A stretch of DNA of 17,753 nt, taken from positions 1 through 17,753 of the forward strand of contig QMVM01000010.1 in the NCBI GenBank assembly GCA_003661105.1, read 5' to 3'. Source of the stretch: Methanosarcinales archaeon (GTDB lineage: Archaea > Halobacteriota > Methanosarcinia > Methanosarcinales > Methanogasteraceae). This document shows positions 14,105-17,753 of the stretch, piece after piece; positions within the stretch are counted from its first letter, which is position 1; the number at the start of each line of letters is the position of its first letter. The notes beneath the pieces are model-generated. The model worked only from the letters and a program-made list of their open reading frames with translations, was not told the origin of the DNA and ran no database searches. The translations under genes and the position numbers were made by a program.

Positions 14105-15106
14105 TTAAAGCTCCATCGCATCGTTTGTCTTTGTAATCGATCGCATCGCATCGCTCTCGGTCTCAGTCATAGCCCGGATGCAGTCGATGTTCTCAAGTAT
14201 TACGTCAGATTCCTGGTGGATCGCCTGGAACAGGTATAACTCGCAATCAGAGACGTTGACCGACTCCTCCCATATACAGTTCTCCCACATATCGCTACGC
14301 GGGCGGTCCATATCGCGTGCCAGTTCCATAACCTCCGCGGTCGAAGCCATCCCCTCACCGATGAGCCGGATCCGTGAGTTCTCATCGAGAGCCTCGAGCA
14401 CATCTTCAGACGTGCATGCATCTTTCAGGTCCATGTTCACGATATGCAGGTGCATAAGCGTCGTTGGGACCTTGATCGCAACGGTATCGATATCGATCTC
14501 AGGAAGAACGGTCTTCACGTCAGGTCCATGATGGGACGGCATCTTCAGTTCAGGCACGATCGCATTAATCGGACCTTTTTTGACATCAGGGGGATCTGCA
14601 GATCGCCTGCAGAGCGTTGCACGCACCTTCCTGACACCGAACGCTTTATCAAGCGTTGAGATGACCCTGGATAGTCCTGTTGTGTTGCAGGAGACGACCC
14701 TTGCATAATCGCATCCGAGTGCATCATCGTAGTTCGAGTGCGCATTAAACGAGATTCCCGCGAGTTCGTGATCCTCTCCGCCCTGCCACATCGCTTTTAT
14801 GCCTGCGGCATCGTAGAGTGCCTTGTTAGGTGCAGCAATCTTGTTAGGCGTGCAGTCCACAACAACGTCTCCTATCTCGAGCATATCCTCAACCGTGCCG
14901 CTCACTTCCATTCCGGCAGCCTCAAAGTCAGGTTCCCTGCCAGCAAGCACGTATAGGGGATATCCCTTCTCAAGTGCCATCCGAGCCTCGAAGTTCGGGC
15001 GCGTCTTTGCTACACCCACAACTTCCATATCCAACTGTAGCGCGGCAGCATCTGCTACACGTTTTCCAATCGTTCCATAGCCATTTACCACAACTTTTAC
15101 AGACAT
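14105..15106 (-). CDS. gap: Type II (archaeal) glyceraldehyde-3-phosphate dehydrogenase
   Basis: 333 residues, normal for the phosphorylating archaeal enzyme, which interconverts glyceraldehyde-3-phosphate and 1,3-bisphosphoglycerate with NAD(P). The N-terminal Rossmann motif is VVVNGYGTIGKRVADA (5-20). The catalytic cysteine is C140 in VVSCNTTGLSRV. RRSADPPDVKKGPINAIVP and MPSHHGPDVKTV are archaeal GAPDH signatures. Start ATG 15106 has GAGGG (15113-15117) with a 6-base spacer, lying inside the end of the CooT-like gene whose stop is 2 bases away. It probably works in gluconeogenesis in an autotroph or hydrocarbon oxidiser; direction is inference. Confidence 0.97.
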   Translation of the reverse strand: MSVKVVVNGYGTIGKRVADAAALQLDMEVVGVAKTRPNFEARMALEKGYPLYVLAGREPDFEAAGMEVSGTVEDMLEIGDVVVDCTPNKIAAPNKALYDAAGIKAMWQGGEDHELAGISFNAHSNYDDALGCDYARVVSCNTTGLSRVISTLDKAFGVRKVRATLCRRSADPPDVKKGPINAIVPELKMPSHHGPDVKTVLPEIDIDTVAIKVPTTLMHLHIVNMDLKDACTSEDVLEALDENSRIRLIGEGMASTAEVMELARDMDRPRSDMWENCIWEESVNVSDCELYLFQAIHQESDVILENIDCIRAMTETESDAMRSITKTNDAMEL

Positions 15107-15108
15107 AG

Positions 15109-15285
15109 TTATCCCTCTATAGTCGCTTTTTCATTAGTTATATCTATTTCGCTGATTCGCCCGTGTACGGTCGTTACGTCGCCAAGGATGCTTCGTAGTT
15201 CGATCGCATCACCGTTCACCTTGATATGCACGACATCCTCTGCAAGAACTGTTCCGTCCGGTTTTACCACCTTTAGTTCACACAT
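15109..15285 (-). CDS. CooT-like small nickel-binding protein
   Basis: A 58-residue protein starting MCELKVVKPDGTVLAEDVVH and ending near HGRISEIDITNEKATIEG. The pattern (MC at the N-terminus, a KVV...DG strand, EDVVxI, a LRSILG turn, GRIxEID near the end) matches the CooT family, small proteins in which Cys2 and the free N-terminus bind nickel during CO dehydrogenase maturation. The start ATG 15285 fits a TATA-like box at 15309-15318, making the mRNA nearly leaderless. It overlaps the GAPDH ribosome binding site. A CooC-like gene lies 5.4 kb away. Family call is by eye from a short sequence. Confidence 0.75.
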   Translation of the reverse strand: MCELKVVKPDGTVLAEDVVHIKVNGDAIELRSILGDVTTVHGRISEIDITNEKATIEG

Positions 15286-15558
15286 GAGTTTGGGTATGCC
15301 AGTTCAGTAGATAAAACTTTTGTGTCTGTTTGGGGCTGTCGCGCCTTGTGGTGTTGGCACCCACCTTCACGAGGAGATTTGTGTAAATCGATGAGACGAC
15401 CGGGGCGCGATTATCTTTTTACTTTTTGTTTGGAATGAATTCGTTCTTTGAAACCCAAGTTTCCCACCTAAAAATCAAAACCCCTATCGTATGGCTGCAT
15501 GCCCCTAAAATTTCGGCGATTTCTTGGTCGTAGCTTTCTGCATTTAATCCCCATCGAC
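15286..15558. other. Intergenic region upstream of the cooT-like gene
   Basis: Apart from the TATA-like box at 15309-15318, it holds TCGCGCC (about 15338) and GGCGCGA (about 15404), complementary 7-mers about 55 bases apart, and a T-rich run near 15415-15430. No gene is seen; the left limit of the transposase remnant may fall here. Confidence 0.35.
15309..15318 (-). promoter_or_regulatory. TATA-like box for the cooT-like - gap - trkA operon
   Basis: The minus strand reads AAAAG followed by TTTTATCT. The box is centred about 28 bases before the ATG at 15285, and the A-rich run before it fits a BRE. It predicts a leaderless or nearly leaderless transcript. Confidence 0.5.
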
Positions 15559-15824
15559 TTTAGAGATGCCCCATTTATCCGTCAAGTATACATTCCTTAC
15601 GGGGTTCTGCGAAAAACATGGCAATATCAGGTGCTCCCCCGGTTCAAAAAAGCACTTCCAAAGGAATGTGTATATTCGATACTCATAAACCGACTTTTCC
15701 AGGAATATCCCAAGGGATCCTATGTGCATCTCCCAAAAGAATCCAGAATCACAGACAAAAATAGGATAGCAAAGTACGTAGCCAGATATATCAGACATTC
15801 AGCAGTTACAAATTACCCGATTGG
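15559..15824 (+). pseudogene. IS91-type (Y2) transposase fragment
   Basis: The open frame at 15499-15885 carries a piece of a rolling-circle transposase: YIPYGVLRKTWQYQ, LINRLFQEYPKGSYVHLPKE and NRIAKYVARYIRHSAV. The last contains the paired tyrosines YVARY (YxxxY) that cut DNA in the Y2 family. The N-terminal zinc and HUH histidine domains are absent. Beyond NYPIGTT the sequence stops resembling the family and ends at 15885. This is about 90 of the usual several hundred residues, so it is a dead remnant. No second copy or defined ends are visible. Confidence 0.7.
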
Positions 15825-15970
15825 AACCACCCGATGCTTAGCCAGAGCTACAATTGATTTACACCCGAAAGGTGCTTTCTTGTGAAAAAAAATCGTTTTT
15901 AAACTGAACTCCCGTAAAATCCTCGTCTATGTATAACCCATGAATAGCATACATCATGCAACCATGTGGT

Positions 15971-16813
15971 TCATTCATACACCAATCTCAATCCCACACC
16001 CACCTCTATTATATCTACAACTCGAGACAACATAATCTTCGAATTCAAGTCAGTACAGTGTGCGGCATGTACGGTTTCCGGTTGTAATTCCTTCATGTAC
16101 TCAAGCGTACCCTTTAGTTGTTCGAAAGAGGTGCCGAGCAGGTGAAATCCCCCGATTATGTCAACCACTCGATCATCACCGCAGACCTTTTTTGCATATT
16201 CGATGATGTTGCAGATTCCTGCGTGCGAACAACCAGTAACGATCGTAAGCCCTTTCGGTGATGTATAAACCAGAGCAGAATCGTCGAGTACATAATCGTC
16301 TTCTTCAGTTCCATCTCGCAGGATTCTTCCAATCGGCTCCATCGCTTCAAAGTCATTCGTTCGTTCGATCTCACCGAGAAAAACCAGATTATCAGTCAGC
16401 CACAGGGGTTCTCTGCTCAGTCTCATATCGAAGTGGCAGGATAACTTATCTTCTGAGATTAAAGATCCGATCTCCGGGATACCGTCAACTGTTCTGGTTA
16501 AAAATGCAGAAGGATGGGCTACAAGAGTTGGATTATCACAATTTACCTTTTCCATTCTTGCTTCGGTATAGAGTTTGATCAGATGGTATAGCCCCCATGT
16601 ATGATCAAGATGCCCGTGAGAGAGTACTACGCTGTCGATGTCCAGCAGGTGAATGCCCATCTTTTCCGCGTTTCTTATGAACACGTCCGAATATCCCACA
16701 TCAAACAGGATACTGGTGCCTCCATTTTGAAGGTGATAAGACACTCCCGGTTCACCCTGAAAGTAACGATCTATGAGGGTGTTGTTATCCACAAGAACGC
16801 TTAATTCCAGCAT
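15971..16813 (-). CDS. Metallo-beta-lactamase-fold protein (COG1237, MJ0301-like)
   Basis: 280 residues. The metal site reads SHGHLDHT (HxHxDH), then GCSHAGICNIIEYAK, IIGGFHLLG and VHAAHCT near the end. VLSHGHLDHTWGLYHL with VVTGCSHAG- and GGFHL-type motifs is typical of COG1237. The Methanocaldococcus member MJ0301 is proposed to make a ribofuranosylaminobenzene-phosphate pterin for tetrahydromethanopterin. Whether this copy does so is inference. Its SHLQN/ILFDVGYSDVF opening is intact. Start ATG 16813 has a weak GGATGGT before it. The CGGC gene ends 39 bases upstream, so the two are probably co-transcribed. Confidence 0.88.
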   Translation of the reverse strand: MLELSVLVDNNTLIDRYFQGEPGVSYHLQNGGTSILFDVGYSDVFIRNAEKMGIHLLDIDSVVLSHGHLDHTWGLYHLIKLYTEARMEKVNCDNPTLVAHPSAFLTRTVDGIPEIGSLISEDKLSCHFDMRLSREPLWLTDNLVFLGEIERTNDFEAMEPIGRILRDGTEEDDYVLDDSALVYTSPKGLTIVTGCSHAGICNIIEYAKKVCGDDRVVDIIGGFHLLGTSFEQLKGTLEYMKELQPETVHAAHCTDLNSKIMLSRVVDIIEVGVGLRLVYE

Positions 16814-16852
16814 TATACCATCCCATCAGCACATAATCCCATAACTCTAATA

Positions 16853-17299
16853 TCAGTCGTACAACAGCCGGGTCTCTTCATCAGTAAGTGTCGGTTTGAT
16901 GATCTCAGTCCATCGCGGAGAGTTCCATGTCCCGAGTGCCGTATGCGTCTCATAGTAGTTCTGGGGGATCGGATGCGTCCCAATAACGACATTGAGTCCG
17001 TATTTTGCCTTGATAAAGTCCCGGAAGCGGGTCACACGGGGGCATGGTGGATATCCGACGACAAGTCCTGTTGCGAAGTGTATTACCTCCGCCCCATTCT
17101 TCTTCATCTCCTCCGGAGCATATTCGATATTTCCACCAGGACATCCACCACACGCAGTATATCCAACCAGTTTCACCTCTTTACCCTCATAAATGCTGAA
17201 TGCACCCTCCCTGTTGTTAAGCGCCCTCAGACATTTGCCTCCGGCACACATACGGTAGCGGTCGCATATAATAATCCCGATACGGATTTCATCGCTCAT
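16853..17299 (-). CDS. CGGC-domain protein, probable metal binder
   Basis: 148 residues from ATG 17299, chosen from GAGGG at 17306-17310 with a 6-base spacer; an open frame continues 20 residues upstream but looks non-coding. Cysteine motifs in order: IIICDRYRMCAGGKCLRAL, YTACGGCPGGNIEYAPEEM and VVGYPPCPRVTRFRDF. These match the CGGC family (small archaeal/bacterial proteins thought to bind metal through clustered cysteines), and the ending AKYGLNVVIGTHP is also typical. No signal peptide, so it is cytoplasmic. It may be co-transcribed with the metallo-beta-lactamase gene. Function is unknown. Confidence 0.85.
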   Translation of the reverse strand: MSDEIRIGIIICDRYRMCAGGKCLRALNNREGAFSIYEGKEVKLVGYTACGGCPGGNIEYAPEEMKKNGAEVIHFATGLVVGYPPCPRVTRFRDFIKAKYGLNVVIGTHPIPQNYYETHTALGTWNSPRWTEIIKPTLTDEETRLLYD

Positions 17300-17394
17300 T
17301 TTACGCCCTCTGCAACTTCTGGTTATTGATTGCGGACAACAAATGCTTTTTGAATGCACGCAGATGATCTTTTCACTCTAACATCACAAAATGA

Positions 17395-17532
17395 TCATTT
17401 CATTTTTTTCTTCGCTTTTGCAAGTTTCTTCTTTGCATCGCCACTTCCGGACGCAGCTTGCTTTTCAAGTTCTTCTAACATTACCTTCTTCTTAGAGCTC
17501 CTTCTTACCATATCTTTCTTAGACATTGCCAT
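17395..17532 (-). CDS. Small lysine-rich protein
   Basis: 45 residues starting MAMSKKDMVRRSSKKKVMLE and ending KKKLAKAKKKMK, about one third lysine, likely one or two helices. A second ATG lies two codons in. TTTAAAATATA (about 17540-17550) and ATTTAAGTA (about 17558-17566) are TATA-like on the minus strand; the latter predicts a start near 17536, so the mRNA would be leaderless. The steady KKKxxxL pattern, low-complexity charge and promoter support a real nucleic-acid-binding-like protein, but I do not recognise a family. The stop lies in the palindrome AAATGATCATTT (17389-17400). Confidence 0.55.
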   Translation of the reverse strand: MAMSKKDMVRRSSKKKVMLEELEKQAASGSGDAKKKLAKAKKKMK

Positions 17533-17579
17533 AGGAGGTATATTTTAAACTGCACCGTACTTAAATGATTTCAGAAAAA

Positions 17580-17753
17580 CTACGAGTCAGCAAAACTGCT
17601 AATAAATCCCGCGCACTGATGTGCTTTACCAGATAGGATATTGATGTGTTCCTTTTCGAAGGTCCCCTCGCTTTCGATAGATATCTTCATCCAATTCATC
17701 GATCCGGATCGAGATGAACTCGAGATGCTCTTAAACGCATCTTCAGCAGGAAC
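17580..17753 (-). CDS. C-terminal end of an unidentified protein (partial)
   Basis: A minus-strand frame is open from the window edge to a TAG at 17580-17582, 57 codons. The product includes DAFKSISSSSRSGSMNWMKI, then SIESEGTFEKEHINILSGKA and ends AGFISSFADS. Alternating strand residues and a terminal helix look coding, and the strand agrees with the neighbours. The start lies outside the window; family unknown. The small lysine-rich gene follows 47 bases downstream with its own TATA-like boxes. Confidence 0.4.
   Translation of the reverse strand, partial: VPAEDAFKSISSSSRSGSMNWMKISIESEGTFEKEHINILSGKAHQCAGFISSFADS

Noticed and set aside
15338..15410. Terminator or riboswitch in the cooT-like upstream region
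   Set aside because: Only a 7-bp complement across about 55 bases; too weak, and the transcript start predicted from the TATA box excludes it from the mRNA.

Overview
The window is archaeal, from the euryarchaeal methanogen/ANME side of the tree (Methanosarcinales- or Syntropharchaeia-like). This rests on the archaeal gene set (L39e, L31e, aIF6, SecE/Sec61-gamma, FtsZ, phosphorylating type II GAPDH), an initiator tRNA of archaeal type, TATA-like boxes about 26 bases before several starts, a secreted multihaem cytochrome, a NifH-like iron protein and two nickel-maturation proteins (CooC-like, CooT-like). The lineage call is inference.

Left part (1-3206, minus strand): two exported proteins. 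One is a subtilase with a NosD-like beta-helix that runs off the window edge; the other is an eight-haem cytochrome c with two IPT-like C-terminal domains. A perfect hairpin plus T-tract separates them. 3549-5717 (plus strand): a three-gene operon of a small acidic helical protein with a CCxC tail, a NifH-like Fe protein with both cluster cysteines, and an unrecognised two-part protein. No NifD/NifK-like partner is present. This is the best candidate for an undescribed system. 5718-6060 is a convergent gap holding a 10-bp-periodic repeat that folds back on itself.

6061-7133 (minus): initiator tRNA-Met followed after 2 bases by a nucleotidyltransferase gene, which must be expressed from the tRNA transcript. 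7262-9738 (plus): a lipoprotein, L39e, L31e, aIF6 and a CooC-like ATPase in one closely spaced run. The aIF6 gene appears to start with CTG.

9739-11379 is a low-quality stretch of decayed genes on the minus strand: a dockerin piece, a PIN toxin cut by an in-frame TGA, its AbrB-like partner, a frameshifted membrane protein and another coding-like tail. 11380-15285 (minus): CooT-like - GAPDH - TrkA, then FtsZ - SecE. The usual Spt5/L11 genes do not follow SecE, and the L39e and SecE operons face each other, which suggests a rearrangement scar. 15286-15970 contains a fragment of an IS91-type (Y2) transposase. 15971-17753 (minus): a metallo-beta-lactamase-fold protein of the MJ0301/COG1237 type, a CGGC-domain protein, a tiny lysine-rich protein and the end of one more gene.

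Several genes share a clear GAGG-type ribosome binding site 6-8 bases before the start, which was used to choose starts. No database search was possible; family names come from motif recognition.
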